From Rhizobium sp. Q54 (GTDB lineage: Bacteria; Pseudomonadota; Alphaproteobacteria; Rhizobiales; Xanthobacteraceae): a DNA stretch of 64,000 bases. The position numbers were made by a program, and so were the translations under genes. The DNA is taken from NCBI GenBank assembly GCA_945870035.1, contig CAMBQQ010000003.1, forward strand, positions 1 through 64,000, given 5' to 3'. Positions 16,678-25,493 of the stretch are shown piece after piece (within the stretch, counting starts at the first letter, position 1; every line of letters begins with the position of its first letter). The notes under the pieces are model-generated. The model saw nothing but the letters and a program-made list of their open reading frames with translations, did no database searches and was not told where the DNA came from.

Positions 16678-19208
16678 TGCGCCAATTCTCCACCCCGCTG
16701 CCGATCGACGACGCGCTGCCGCGTCTCATTGAGGTGTTGCGCGGGCGCGAGGCGGCTGTGCTCGTCGCGCCGCCCGGCGCCGGCAAGACCACGCGCGTGC
16801 CTTTGGTGTTTCTCGACGAGCCCTGGGCGAAGGACAAAAAGATATTGCTGCTGGAGCCGCGCCGGCTGGCGGCCCGCGCCGCAGCCAGCCGCATGGCGGC
16901 GACGCTCGGCGAACAGGTTGGCGACACCGTCGGCCTGCGCGTCCGTTTCGGTTCGAAGATATCGAAGCGCACGCGCATCGAGGTCATCACCGAAGGCGTG
17001 TTCACGCGGCTGGTGCTGGACGATCCGTCGCTCGACGGCGTCGCCGCGGTGCTGTTCGACGAATTTCACGAGCGCTCGCTTGATGCCGATCTTGGATTGG
17101 CTCTGGCCCGTGAGGTGCAGGAAGGCCTGCGCGACGATCTGAAGGTGCTGGTGATGTCCGCGACGCTGGACGGCGCGCGCGTCGCGGCGCTGCTCGGCAA
17201 TGCGCCGGTGGTGAGCAGCGAAGGCCGCGCCTTTCCGGTCGAGACGCGCTATCTCAGCCGTGACCCGCGCGACCGCATCGAGCGGCCCGTTGCGGACGCG
17301 GTGCAGCGCGCGCTGCGCGCCGATCCCGGTTCGCTGCTGGTGTTCCTGCCGGGCGCGGCGGAAATCCGCCGCACCGAGACATTGCTCAAGGAACAGGTGC
17401 GCGATCCGAACGTGGACATTGTTGCTCTGTTCGGCGCGCTCGATGCCCGCGATCAGGACCGCGCCATTTCGCCGGCGCCGCCCGGCCGCCGCAAGGTGGT
17501 GCTGGCGACATCGATTGCCGAAACCTCGCTGACCATCGAAGGCGTGCGTGTCGTCATCGACAGTGGTTTGTCGCGGGTGCCGCGCTACGAACCCGATGTG
17601 GGCTTAACAAGGCTGGAGACGGTGCGCGTGTCGCGCGCCGCCGCCGACCAGCGGCGCGGCCGCGCCGGCCGCACCGAACCGGGCGTTTGTTACCGCCTGT
17701 GGGACGAGCCGCAGACCGGATCGTTCGATGCTTACACGCGGCCCGAAATCTTGTCCGCCGATCTGTCGAGCTTCATGCTCGATCTGGCGCAATGGGGCGC
17801 TTCCGACGCGAGCAAGCTCGCCTTCATCGATCCGCCGCCGCAAGCGGCGATGAATGAAGCGAAGACGTTGCTTGTTGATCTCGGCGCCATCGACGCGCAA
17901 GGACGCATCACCGACGAAGGCCGCAAGCTGCGCGCGTTGCCGCTGCCGCCGCGGCTGGCGCGCATGGTGGTCGATGCCGGAGCCGAGGGCGCGGGCGCGG
18001 AAGCCGCGGCGATTGCCGCCATTCTGACTGAACGTGGCCTCGGTGGCGATGATGTCGATCTGCGTCACCGTCTCGATCAATTCCGCCGCGACCGTTCGCG
18101 CCGCGCCGAGGATGCGCGGGCGATGGTGAAGCGATGGGAAGCTGTCATTCCGGGGCGCGCCGAAGGCGCGAACCCGGAATCCAGAGCCCCTGGATTCCGG
18201 GCTCAGCGCTTCGCGGCGCCCCGGAATGACGGTGAGTTGTCGGTTGGCGCCATCCTTTCGCTGGCCTACCCCGACCGCATTGCCAAAAACCGTGGCGGTG
18301 GAACGGGCGGCTTTGTGCTGGCGAATGGGCGCGGGGGCACTGTCGATCCGGCATCGGCGCTGGCGCGTGAACCGTTTCTCGCGGTGGCCGAACTGACCGG
18401 CGCCGCGGCCTCGTCGCGCATCGTCCTGGCGGCGGCGATCACGCTTACCGAGATCGAGGAGCGCTTTGCCGATAAAATCGAGGACCGCGACGCGGTGACC
18501 TTCGACACGGGATCTGCCTCGTTGCGGGCGCGGCGTTCGAGGCGACTTGGTTCGGTGGTGCTGGCCGAGCAGGTCAAGCAGGTGACGCCCGATGCCGCGA
18601 CCGCGCGCATTCTCAGCGACGGCCTTGTCGGCCTCGGACTCGAACGTCTCGACTGGAGCAAGGCGGCTCTGCAATTCCGCACACGCGTGCAGTCATTACG
18701 CAAGGCGGAAGGCGGCGAGTGGCCGGATGTGTCCGACGAGGGACTGGCTCGCACCACGGCAGACTGGCTGGAGTCTTTGCTCGCCGACAAGACCGCACGT
18801 AGTCAACTCAGCGCCGGCGAATTGTTCGACGCCGTCAGCAATATGGTGCCATGGAATTTGCGCCGCCGCCTCGACGCCGAGGCGCCGACGCATTTCACCG
18901 CGCCGACCGGTACATCGGTGCCGATCGACTACGAGGCCGAGCAGGGGCCGACGGTGTCGATCCGCGTGCAGGAATTGTTCGGCCTGACCACGCACCCGAC
19001 GATTGCCGGCGGCCGCGTGCCTCTGGTCATCGAATTGTTGTCGCCTGGACACAAGGCGGTGCAGATCACCCGCGACCTGCCGGGCTTCTGGCGCGGCAGC
19101 TATGCGGATGTTCGTTCCGACTTGCGCGGCCGCTATCCGCGTCATCCCTGGCCGGAGGACCCGACCTCGGCGCCACCCACGCGGCGCGCCAAGCCGCGTG
19201 GGACATAG
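16677..19208 (+). CDS. hrpB: ATP-dependent helicase HrpB
   Basis: The 843-residue DEAH-box-like helicase has Walker A APPGAGKTTRVP (about residue 33), the Walker B variant FDEFHERSLDAD, MSATLDG, ATSIAETSLTIEGV and QRRGRAGRT, followed by the HrpB-specific C-terminal domain. Its cellular role is poorly known; it is thought to act on RNA. The ATG at 16677 overlaps the ugd stop by one base. Residues about 490-518 (VIPGRAEGANPESRAPG onward) are the translation of a palindromic repeat inserted between the helicase-associated region and the conserved LSLAYPDRIAKNRG segment. The reading frame is kept, so the gene may still be active. Confidence 0.94.
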   Translation: MRQFSTPLPIDDALPRLIEVLRGREAAVLVAPPGAGKTTRVPLVFLDEPWAKDKKILLLEPRRLAARAAASRMAATLGEQVGDTVGLRVRFGSKISKRTRIEVITEGVFTRLVLDDPSLDGVAAVLFDEFHERSLDADLGLALAREVQEGLRDDLKVLVMSATLDGARVAALLGNAPVVSSEGRAFPVETRYLSRDPRDRIERPVADAVQRALRADPGSLLVFLPGAAEIRRTETLLKEQVRDPNVDIVALFGALDARDQDRAISPAPPGRRKVVLATSIAETSLTIEGVRVVIDSGLSRVPRYEPDVGLTRLETVRVSRAAADQRRGRAGRTEPGVCYRLWDEPQTGSFDAYTRPEILSADLSSFMLDLAQWGASDASKLAFIDPPPQAAMNEAKTLLVDLGAIDAQGRITDEGRKLRALPLPPRLARMVVDAGAEGAGAEAAAIAAILTERGLGGDDVDLRHRLDQFRRDRSRRAEDARAMVKRWEAVIPGRAEGANPESRAPGFRAQRFAAPRNDGELSVGAILSLAYPDRIAKNRGGGTGGFVLANGRGGTVDPASALAREPFLAVAELTGAAASSRIVLAAAITLTEIEERFADKIEDRDAVTFDTGSASLRARRSRRLGSVVLAEQVKQVTPDAATARILSDGLVGLGLERLDWSKAALQFRTRVQSLRKAEGGEWPDVSDEGLARTTADWLESLLADKTARSQLSAGELFDAVSNMVPWNLRRRLDAEAPTHFTAPTGTSVPIDYEAEQGPTVSIRVQELFGLTTHPTIAGGRVPLVIELLSPGHKAVQITRDLPGFWRGSYADVRSDLRGRYPRHPWPEDPTSAPPTRRAKPRGT
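18144..18230. repeat. REP-like element inserted in frame in hrpB
   Basis: The outer arms, GTCATTCCGGGGCGC (18144-18158) and its exact complement (18216-18230), enclose a second perfect hairpin, CCCGGAATCCAG (18173-18184) with its complement (18190-18201). Its translation contains IPGR and NPESR, a peptide I know from many spurious or extended alphaproteobacterial proteins carrying this common repeat. Confidence 0.9.
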
Positions 19209-19342
19209 AGCCCCGCCGCGCCAAACCAAAGGGTACTTAAAGCTTCTTGGGACGTGACGTCTTAACCTTCCGGTCACCATGACCGGCGAGACGGCCCAAA
19301 CGTTAAGGCGGTTTTTGCCGCCGCCATGGAATTCATGACGGC

Positions 19343-19852
19343 ATGATCCGTCTCCTGATGATCCTTGCGGCGATTCTCCTGGTCGGCGGCGGCACGCTGA
19401 CCCGCTTCCTCGACAGCGCCGTGACGGCGATGCCGAGCAAGGCTGTGCAGCCGGATGCGCGCCGTCCGCCGGTCGCTTCCGGGCGGACCATGACCTTGTC
19501 GAGCGGCCGCGACGCCCACTACGAAGTGACGGCCCGCGTCGATGGCGGCCCGGTCGATTTCATCGTCGATACCGGCGCGACTTTGGTGATCCTGCGCGAA
19601 TCCGACGCCGGGCGCATCGGCATCCGCCCGTCGCCCGCCGACTACACCGCGACCGTCTCGACCGCCAACGGCAAGATCAAGGCCGCGCCCGCCACGCTCG
19701 ACCGCGTCGAACTCGGCGGCATCACGGTTTATGACGTCAAGGCGCTGGTGCTGCCGGACGAGGCCTTGTGGCGTAATCTGCTAGGCATGTCGTTTCTGTC
19801 GCGGCTGAAACGCTACGAAGTGGCCAATGGCCGCATGGTGCTGGAGCAGTAG
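19343..19852 (+). CDS. Retropepsin-like aspartic protease, TIGR02281 type
   Basis: A 169-residue protein with an N-terminal hydrophobic anchor (residues 3-18) and a single aspartic-protease half domain: the catalytic FIVDTGATLVILRE and the later LLGMSFLSRLKRYEV are typical of the clan AA family related to retroviral proteases, which work as homodimers. It is probably tethered to the periplasmic face of the inner membrane. The substrate is unknown. It stands alone, with 134 bp to hrpB upstream and 90 bp to the mutase downstream. Confidence 0.86.
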   Translation: MIRLLMILAAILLVGGGTLTRFLDSAVTAMPSKAVQPDARRPPVASGRTMTLSSGRDAHYEVTARVDGGPVDFIVDTGATLVILRESDAGRIGIRPSPADYTATVSTANGKIKAAPATLDRVELGGITVYDVKALVLPDEALWRNLLGMSFLSRLKRYEVANGRMVLEQ

Positions 19853-19942
19853 CCAAAATCAGACGCCCTATTTTGGACCGCTTTGCCCCCTTCATGCGTT
19901 AGGCTATTGATTGCCCCGCCCGCTCCGTTTTTGAGGACGTTC

Positions 19943-21442
19943 ATGTTTCCCATTCCGAAGTCCGCGCTGACCCCGAATACCTATGCCTATGAGTCCTCGC
20001 CGCTGGTGAAGCCGACCGGCTTCCGCGAATACGACGCGCGCTGGCTCCTGGAAAAAGAAATCAACCTGATGGGCATCCAGGCGCTGGGCATGGGCCTCGG
20101 CACCTTGATCAAGGAAATGGGCGTCAAGCCGGAGATCGTCACCGGCCACGACTTCCGCAGCTATTCGGCTTCGGTGAAAATGGCTCTGGTGTCCGGCCTG
20201 ATGGCGGCCGGCTGCAAGGTGCACGATATCGGCCTGTGCATCACGCCGATGGCCTATTTCGCCCAGTTCGACCTCGACGTGCCCTGCGTCGCCATGGTCA
20301 CCGCCTCGCATAACGACAATGGCTGGACCGGCGTGAAGATGGGCGCCAACCGCCCGCTGACCTTCGGTCCGCAGGAAATGACGCGGCTTAAGGAAATCGT
20401 GCTCGGCGCGAAGTTCAATCTCGGCGCAGGCGGCTCCTATGTGTTCGTCGAAAATTTCCCGGACCGCTATATCGCCGACGTTACCAACCGGCCGAAGATC
20501 AAGCGCAAGCTGAAAGTGGTCGCCGCCTGCGGCAACGGCACCGCCGGCGCTTTCGCGCCGCGCGTCCTGGAAGCGATCGGCTGCGAAGTGGTGCCGCTCG
20601 ACTGCGAACTCGATCACACCTTCCCGCGCTACAATCCGAATACCGAAGACATGAAGATGCTGCACGCGATGCGCGACGCGGTGCTGGTGAATAATGCGGA
20701 CGTGGCGCTCGGCTTCGACGGCGACGGCGACCGTTGCGGCGTGGTCGATAACGAGGGCGAGGAAATCTTCGCCGACAAGGTCGGCGTCATGCTGGCGCGC
20801 GACATGTCGAGCCTGCACAAGAACGCGACTTTTGTCGTCGACGTGAAGTCGACCGGGCTTTTTCTCACCGATCCGGTGCTGAAGGCCAACGGCGTCAAGG
20901 TCGACTACTGGAAGACCGGCCATTCCTACATCAAGCGCCGCGTCAACGAACTCGGCGCGGTGGCCGGTTTCGAAAAGTCCGGCCATTTCTTCTTCGACAA
21001 GCCGTTCGGCCGCGGCTATGACGACGGCATGATTTTCGCGCTGGCGGTCTGCGACATGCTCGACCGCAGCCCCGGCAAGACGATGGCCGACCTGCGCAAG
21101 GCGCTGCCCAAGACCTGGGGTTCGCCGACCATGGCGCCGCACTGCGCCGACGAGAAAAAATACGGCATCGTCGATTCGGTGGTGAAGCATTTCGAGGGCA
21201 TGCAGAAGAACGGCATGCGCTTCAACGGCCAGCCGATTCGGGACCTGGTGACGGTCAACGGCGTGCGCGTCACCGTCGAGGACGGCACCTGGGGCCTGGT
21301 GCGCGCCTCGTCGAACAAGCCGGAACTGGTCGTTGTCGTTGAAAGCCCGGTGTCGGAGCTACGCATGCGCGAAATGTTCAAGTCGATCGACAGCGTGCTG
21401 AAGACCTATCCGGACGTCGGCGAATATAACCAGACGATTTAG
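19943..21442 (+). CDS. Phosphomannomutase/phosphoglucomutase
   Basis: A 499-residue alpha-D-phosphohexomutase that interconverts hexose 1- and 6-phosphates for nucleotide-sugar synthesis. The phosphoserine loop TASHNDNGWTG has the active Ser at about 122. The metal loop GFDGDGDRCG is at about 257-266, the sugar-specificity loop is in GFEKSGHFFF, and the phosphate-binding loop is near RASSNKPELV. Substrate preference (mannose or glucose) is not certain, though GFEKSGH suits both. The ATG at 19943 follows TTGAGGACG. An upstream in-frame ATG at 19883 gives a cysteine-containing extension outside the family and was rejected. Confidence 0.93.
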   Translation: MFPIPKSALTPNTYAYESSPLVKPTGFREYDARWLLEKEINLMGIQALGMGLGTLIKEMGVKPEIVTGHDFRSYSASVKMALVSGLMAAGCKVHDIGLCITPMAYFAQFDLDVPCVAMVTASHNDNGWTGVKMGANRPLTFGPQEMTRLKEIVLGAKFNLGAGGSYVFVENFPDRYIADVTNRPKIKRKLKVVAACGNGTAGAFAPRVLEAIGCEVVPLDCELDHTFPRYNPNTEDMKMLHAMRDAVLVNNADVALGFDGDGDRCGVVDNEGEEIFADKVGVMLARDMSSLHKNATFVVDVKSTGLFLTDPVLKANGVKVDYWKTGHSYIKRRVNELGAVAGFEKSGHFFFDKPFGRGYDDGMIFALAVCDMLDRSPGKTMADLRKALPKTWGSPTMAPHCADEKKYGIVDSVVKHFEGMQKNGMRFNGQPIRDLVTVNGVRVTVEDGTWGLVRASSNKPELVVVVESPVSELRMREMFKSIDSVLKTYPDVGEYNQTI

Positions 21443-21465
21443 GCCCGCTACCCGTTAGTCATACT

Positions 21466-21540
21466 CCGTTCGTTCCCGCGGAAGCGGGAATCCAGTTCTT
21501 GGCCAAAGCACTGGGTCCCCGCTTTCGCGGGGACGAACGG
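21466..21540. repeat. Palindromic REP-like element between convergent genes
   Basis: Outer arms CCGTTCGT (21466-21473) and ACGAACGG (21533-21540) flank two GC-rich half-hairpins (TTCCCGCGGAAGCGGGAA at 21473-21490 and CCCCGCTTTCGCGGGG at 21517-21532). It lies between the 3' ends of the mutase and CopD genes, where it could also end transcription in both directions. Confidence 0.85.
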
Positions 21541-21568
21541 TCATAGAACTTCGCTTCCGGGGTTTCGT

Positions 21569-22033
21569 TCACCCCCAAAACCGTCCGCTGCCGCCGATGG
21601 CGACCACCAGCAGGCCGAGCGGCATATTGATCATGATGATCTGGCGGATGCGGTTGAGCTGAACGCCGGCAGTTGAGAAATCCTTCGCGTCGACCGCGCG
21701 CTTGAATTTCAGCCATGGGCCGTGGAACAGCCAGAGAAACAGCGCGACCATCACCAGCCCGAGCGTCTGCATCAGATTGATGTAGAGCGGCGCGCCCTTG
21801 AAGCCGCCGAAGGTGGCGAACATCATCCAGTAGCCGCTGACGAGTAGCAGCAGCACCGAGACCCAGACCCAGGGAAAAAATTTGGCGAAGAAGCCGCGCC
21901 ACAAAGCGAGCCGTTGCGGGCCATCGAGGCTGCCCGCCGCCGGGCGCAGGCAGACATAGGCTGCGAACATGCCGCCGACCCAGATCACGGCGCCGAGGAT
22001 GTGCAGGGTCAGGAGGAGGGCGGTGAGTTTCAT
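21569..22033 (-). CDS. CopD-family membrane protein
   Basis: A 154-residue protein with four hydrophobic segments. The N-terminal LLTLHILGAVIWVGGMF, with its conserved histidine, and the W-V-S-LLL-SGYWMM segment match the CopD (copper resistance D) membrane domain family. Short stand-alone members like this are common in alphaproteobacteria and not all act on copper, so metal transport is only a possibility. It diverges from the monooxygenase gene, with 74 bp between start codons, leaving little room for separate promoters. Confidence 0.75.
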   Translation of the reverse strand: MKLTALLLTLHILGAVIWVGGMFAAYVCLRPAAGSLDGPQRLALWRGFFAKFFPWVWVSVLLLLVSGYWMMFATFGGFKGAPLYINLMQTLGLVMVALFLWLFHGPWLKFKRAVDAKDFSTAGVQLNRIRQIIMINMPLGLLVVAIGGSGRFWG

Positions 22034-22107
22034 GACAGGTCTCGCGGGTTCGATGGGTCGCTGACCATGCTAGCACGAGCACCGGCTGGTGGGGTACAAA
22101 CCTGCCT

Positions 22108-23232
22108 ATGCGCATTGCCATCCTCGGCGCGGGTCCCGCCGGCCTCTATCTCAGTTACCTGATCAAGCGCCGCGATCCGGACGCCGACGTCACTGTGTTC
22201 GAGCAGAATCCGGCCGATGCCACGTTCGGTTTCGGTGTGGTGTTCTCCGACCGGGCACTGGAATTCCTGCGCGAGGACGACGAGGAGACCTATGCGGCGA
22301 TCGTGCCGTATATGGAATCGTGGCGCGACATCACGCTGGTCAAAGGCGGTGAGCGCATCACGATCGACGGCATCGGCTTTGCCGCCATCGGCCGGCTCAG
22401 GCTGCTGCAATTGTTGCAGGCGCGCGCCGCCTCGGTGCGGGCCACCGCCATTTATGGCGTTGCGGTCAAATCATTGGATGAGCTTGCGGACTTCGATCTG
22501 GTGGTCGGCGCCGACGGCGTCAATTCGCTGGTGCGCAAGACATTGGCCGACGAATTAGGCGCCAGCCTGAGTTACCTCAGCAATCGCTTTGCCTGGTTCG
22601 GTACGGCAAAGCGCTTCGAGACCTTGACGCAATCATTTGTCGAAACCGAGTGGGGCGCGTTCAACGCGCATCATTATCGCTACGAGCCGGACAAGAGCAC
22701 TTTCATCGTCGAAACCGACGCGGCGACGTTCGCGCGCGCCGGCTTTGCGGCGATGAGCGACGCCGACAGCCGCGCTTTGTGCGAGCGCATCTTCGCCGAG
22801 GCGCTGGACGGCGAGCCGCTGATCTCAAACAATTCGGTGTGGCGGCAGTTTCCCATCGTTCACAACGAACGCTGGTCGCACGGCAAATACGTGCTCCTCG
22901 GCGACGCCTTGCATACCGCGCATTTTTCCATCGGCTCCGGCACGCGGCTGGCGATCGAAGACGCCATCGCGCTGGATAAAGCGCTGGCGGCGCACAACGA
23001 CCTGCGCGACGCGCTGACGGACTATGAGGTGGCGCGGCGTCCGATCCTGCAAAAACTGGTCGCGGGAGCCGATAGCAGCGCCGAATGGTATCAGCGTTTT
23101 GCCGAGCACATGAAACTTCCGACCGCCGATTTCGCCATGAGCTACATCACGCGTTCCGGCCGCGTCGATATCGAACGGCTGCGCAAATTGTCGCCTGATT
23201 TCGTTGCGTGGTACGAACGCGCGAAGCGCTAA
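22108..23232 (+). CDS. FAD-dependent aromatic monooxygenase, flavoprotein domain of the salicylyl-/aminobenzoyl-CoA hydroxylase type
   Basis: A 374-residue group A flavin monooxygenase: ILGAGPAGLYLSYLIKRR binds FAD, LVVGADGVNSLVRK is the second motif, and LLGDALHTAHFSIGSGTRLA is the FAD-binding GD motif. The segment FEQNPADATFGFGVVFSDRA is, as I recall, characteristic of the N-terminal half of salicylyl-CoA 5-hydroxylase and 2-aminobenzoyl-CoA monooxygenase/reductase. Those fusions are about twice as long, with an Old-Yellow-Enzyme-like second half that is absent here. The substrate, perhaps an aromatic CoA thioester, is inferred. It overlaps the convergent SDR gene by 4 bp. Confidence 0.78.
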   Translation: MRIAILGAGPAGLYLSYLIKRRDPDADVTVFEQNPADATFGFGVVFSDRALEFLREDDEETYAAIVPYMESWRDITLVKGGERITIDGIGFAAIGRLRLLQLLQARAASVRATAIYGVAVKSLDELADFDLVVGADGVNSLVRKTLADELGASLSYLSNRFAWFGTAKRFETLTQSFVETEWGAFNAHHYRYEPDKSTFIVETDAATFARAGFAAMSDADSRALCERIFAEALDGEPLISNNSVWRQFPIVHNERWSHGKYVLLGDALHTAHFSIGSGTRLAIEDAIALDKALAAHNDLRDALTDYEVARRPILQKLVAGADSSAEWYQRFAEHMKLPTADFAMSYITRSGRVDIERLRKLSPDFVAWYERAKR

Positions 23233-24026
23233 CTATTCCGCATTTCCTTGCGCAAGGTCGGCAGGCCGATGCCGGTCGAGTCGAAACCGCCATCGACGCA
23301 CAGCACCTGGCCGGTGACGTAGCTCGCTTTGTCGCTGCACAGGAAGAAAATGACTTCGGCCAGTTCGCTTTCCAGCCCGTAGCGGTTGAGCGGCATATGG
23401 TCGTGATAGTCAGCGCGGATTTCCGGCGTGTGCACCGCCTTGGCCATCGCGGTGTCGACCGGGCCCGGCGCGACGGCGTTGACGCGGATGCCAAGTGCCG
23501 CAAGCTCGGCGGCTTGCTGTTTGGTCAGGTGCGCCAGGCCCGCTTTGCTGGTGCCGTAGGCGGTGCGCAAGGTCGAGGCGCGCAGGCCTGAGATCGACGT
23601 GATGTTGACGATCGCGCCGCCGCCGCCGTCCCGCATCAACGGCGCCGCCGCCTGCGTCATCAGGAACGGCCCGGTGAGATTGACCGCCAGCACCCGCGAC
23701 CAGTCCTCATAGGTGACGTCGAGGATCGGCTTGAAAATGGCGATGCCGGCATTGTTGACCAGCGCGTCGAGCCGCCCAAAGTGCTGGCTGACGGTCTCCA
23801 GCGCCAGCGACACCGCATCGGGCTGCGACACGTCGCATTCGATGGCGATGGTGTCCTTGGGATTGGCAAGGCCTGCGTGCGCCGCATGCAAGGTCTCGGC
23901 ATTGATGTCGAGCAGGGCGACCCGCCAGCCCTCGGCGAGGAAGCGCTTGGCGGCGGCCAGACCGATGCCGCGGGCGGCGCCGGTGACAAGTGCGACTTTG
24001 GCGGCGACTTTGGTGGTGACGGTCAT
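23229..24026 (-). CDS. Short-chain dehydrogenase/reductase
   Basis: A 265-residue classical SDR. The cofactor motif is VTGAARGIGLAAAKRF; LVNNAGIA, the catalytic Ser in NITSISG and Tyr-x-x-x-Lys in AYGTSKAGL are all present, followed by VAPGPVDTAMA and the C-terminal TGQVLCVDGGF. An acidic residue after the second strand (LLDINAET) favours NAD(H). The ATG at 24026 has a GGGGGAT site just upstream; the longer frame reaching 24089 lacks one. The substrate is unknown. Confidence 0.9.
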   Translation of the reverse strand: MTVTTKVAAKVALVTGAARGIGLAAAKRFLAEGWRVALLDINAETLHAAHAGLANPKDTIAIECDVSQPDAVSLALETVSQHFGRLDALVNNAGIAIFKPILDVTYEDWSRVLAVNLTGPFLMTQAAAPLMRDGGGGAIVNITSISGLRASTLRTAYGTSKAGLAHLTKQQAAELAALGIRVNAVAPGPVDTAMAKAVHTPEIRADYHDHMPLNRYGLESELAEVIFFLCSDKASYVTGQVLCVDGGFDSTGIGLPTLRKEMRNS

Positions 24027-24181
24027 TCTGAATCCCCCGGCGGCGCTTTCTGTTTCCCCCAGAAAGCCGCTTTCCGGGCGCCGGATCAAGCCCCTCGCCG
24101 GCTATGCGCTAGATCAAAGACCGTCCGGCATGGCCGGGGCATGGTGCGGACTGAAAAGATTGCCGCAAAAGGATCAGTTCT

Positions 24182-24568
24182 ATGAGCCACTATCATGCCG
24201 TTGTCTGGATCGATCACCGCGAGGCGCGGGTGTTTCATTTCAACCCGACCGAGGTCGACAAGCTTGTCCTGCACCCCGATCATCCGACCAAGCACATTCA
24301 TCACAAGGCCGGTTCGGTCGGCAGCGGCCATGCCACCGGCGACCATGATTTCCTGCATGCGGTGGCGCAGTCTTTCGCCGATGCCGGCGCGGTTCTGATC
24401 GCCGGGCCGGGCGCGGCCAAGACCGAGCTTGTCGCTCACATCGACAAGCACGATCCGAAGTTGAAGAAATTGATCGCAGCCGTCGAAACGGTCGATCACC
24501 CGAGCGACGGCCAACTGGTCGCGCACGCGCGCAAATATTTTAAGGTCGAAGACAAGATGACGAAGTAG
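24182..24568 (+). CDS. Small eRF1-like protein (rhizobial 'translational machinery protein' family)
   Basis: A 128-residue soluble protein that is unusually histidine-rich (HPDHPTKHIHHKAGS). It resembles a small family seen in Bradyrhizobium and relatives, often named translational machinery protein because of a fold like the third domain of release factor eRF1 (VVWIDHREARVF at the start, LIAGPGAAKTELVAHI in the middle). Whether it touches ribosomes is not established. An AAGGA ribosome-binding site precedes the ATG. Its stop codon is the first part of a palindromic repeat. Confidence 0.65.
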   Translation: MSHYHAVVWIDHREARVFHFNPTEVDKLVLHPDHPTKHIHHKAGSVGSGHATGDHDFLHAVAQSFADAGAVLIAGPGAAKTELVAHIDKHDPKLKKLIAAVETVDHPSDGQLVAHARKYFKVEDKMTK

Positions 24569-24616
24569 CGCATGATCCCGAAAAGTGGGAACCGGTTTTC
24601 GGGCAAGATCATGCGC
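24568..24616. repeat. Rhizobial GCGCATGATC palindromic repeat
   Basis: GCGCATGATC (24568-24577) and its exact complement GATCATGCGC (24607-24616) enclose CCCGAAAA/TTTTCGGG inner arms (24577-24584 and 24596-24603). I recall this sequence as a very common intergenic repeat in Bradyrhizobium and its relatives. It starts on the last base of the upstream stop codon and ends 13 bp before the 3' end of pheA, so it may serve as a shared transcription end. Confidence 0.88.
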
Positions 24617-24629
24617 AAAGAAATAACGC

Positions 24630-25487
24630 TTAATCCTGCGCTTCGCTGAACGAGTCGCGATAGGCGTGCGCCGGATAGACCCCAAGGACGGTCAGTTCCT
24701 TGGAGAAGAAGGCGAGCTCCTCCAGAGCATGCACCAGGCCGGTGTCGTCGGGATGCCCTTCGACATCGGCGTAGAACTGCGTGGCGAAGAAATTACCGCC
24801 GACCATGTAGCTTTCCAGCTTGGTCATGTTGACGCCGTTGGTGGCGAAGCCGCCCATCGCCTTGTACAACGCCGCCGGAATGTTGCGGACGCGGAAGACG
24901 AAGGTGGTGATGACCTTGCCGTTGCCGGGCTCGGCCCATTTCTTTTCGCGCGACAGCACGACGAAACGGGTGGTCGAGTTCGACTCGTCCTCGACATTTT
25001 CTTTCAGGATATTGAGGCCATAGATCTCGGCGGCCAGCCGTGAGGCAATCGCCGCGCGCGTCGGATCGTTGGCTTCGGCAATTTCGCGCGCCGAGCCGGC
25101 GGTGTCGGCGGCCACGATCGGCTTGAGATTCAAGGCGCGCATCGAATTGCGGCACTGGCCGAGCGCCATGACGTGGCTCTGCACCGTCTTGATGCTTTGC
25201 AGCGTCGCGCCCTTCGGCGCCATCAACTGGTTGCGGATCGGCAGGAACCATTCGGCGATGATGTGCAGCTTCGCCGTCGGCATCAGGTGATGAATGTCGG
25301 CGACGCGGCCGGCGACCGAGTTCTCGATCGGAATCATGCCGAGATCGACTTCGCCCGACGTGAGCGCGGAAAAGCAATCCTCGAAGGTCGGGCAGGGCAC
25401 AGGCTCGTAGTCCGGATAGGCTTCACGGCAGGCGAGATCGGAATTCGCGCCGCGTTCGCCCTGGAAAATGATCTTTTTCTTGGCCAT
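24630..25487 (-). CDS. pheA: Prephenate dehydratase
   Basis: A 285-residue monofunctional enzyme that converts prephenate to phenylpyruvate in phenylalanine synthesis. The catalytic domain (about 1-185) starts IIFQGERGANSDLACRE, contains GMIPIENSVAGRV and ends with NSTTRFVVLS, the family's TRF motif. An ACT regulatory domain (about 195-280, TTFVFRVRNIPAALYKAM) would bind phenylalanine for feedback inhibition. There is no chorismate mutase domain. The ATG at 25487 is preceded by GAGGGGGACC, which lies in the 3' arm of a hairpin-forming repeat. It follows kdsB on the same strand with an 80-bp gap. Confidence 0.94.
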   Translation of the reverse strand: MAKKKIIFQGERGANSDLACREAYPDYEPVPCPTFEDCFSALTSGEVDLGMIPIENSVAGRVADIHHLMPTAKLHIIAEWFLPIRNQLMAPKGATLQSIKTVQSHVMALGQCRNSMRALNLKPIVAADTAGSAREIAEANDPTRAAIASRLAAEIYGLNILKENVEDESNSTTRFVVLSREKKWAEPGNGKVITTFVFRVRNIPAALYKAMGGFATNGVNMTKLESYMVGGNFFATQFYADVEGHPDDTGLVHALEELAFFSKELTVLGVYPAHAYRDSFSEAQD

Positions 25488-25493
25488 GTCGGT

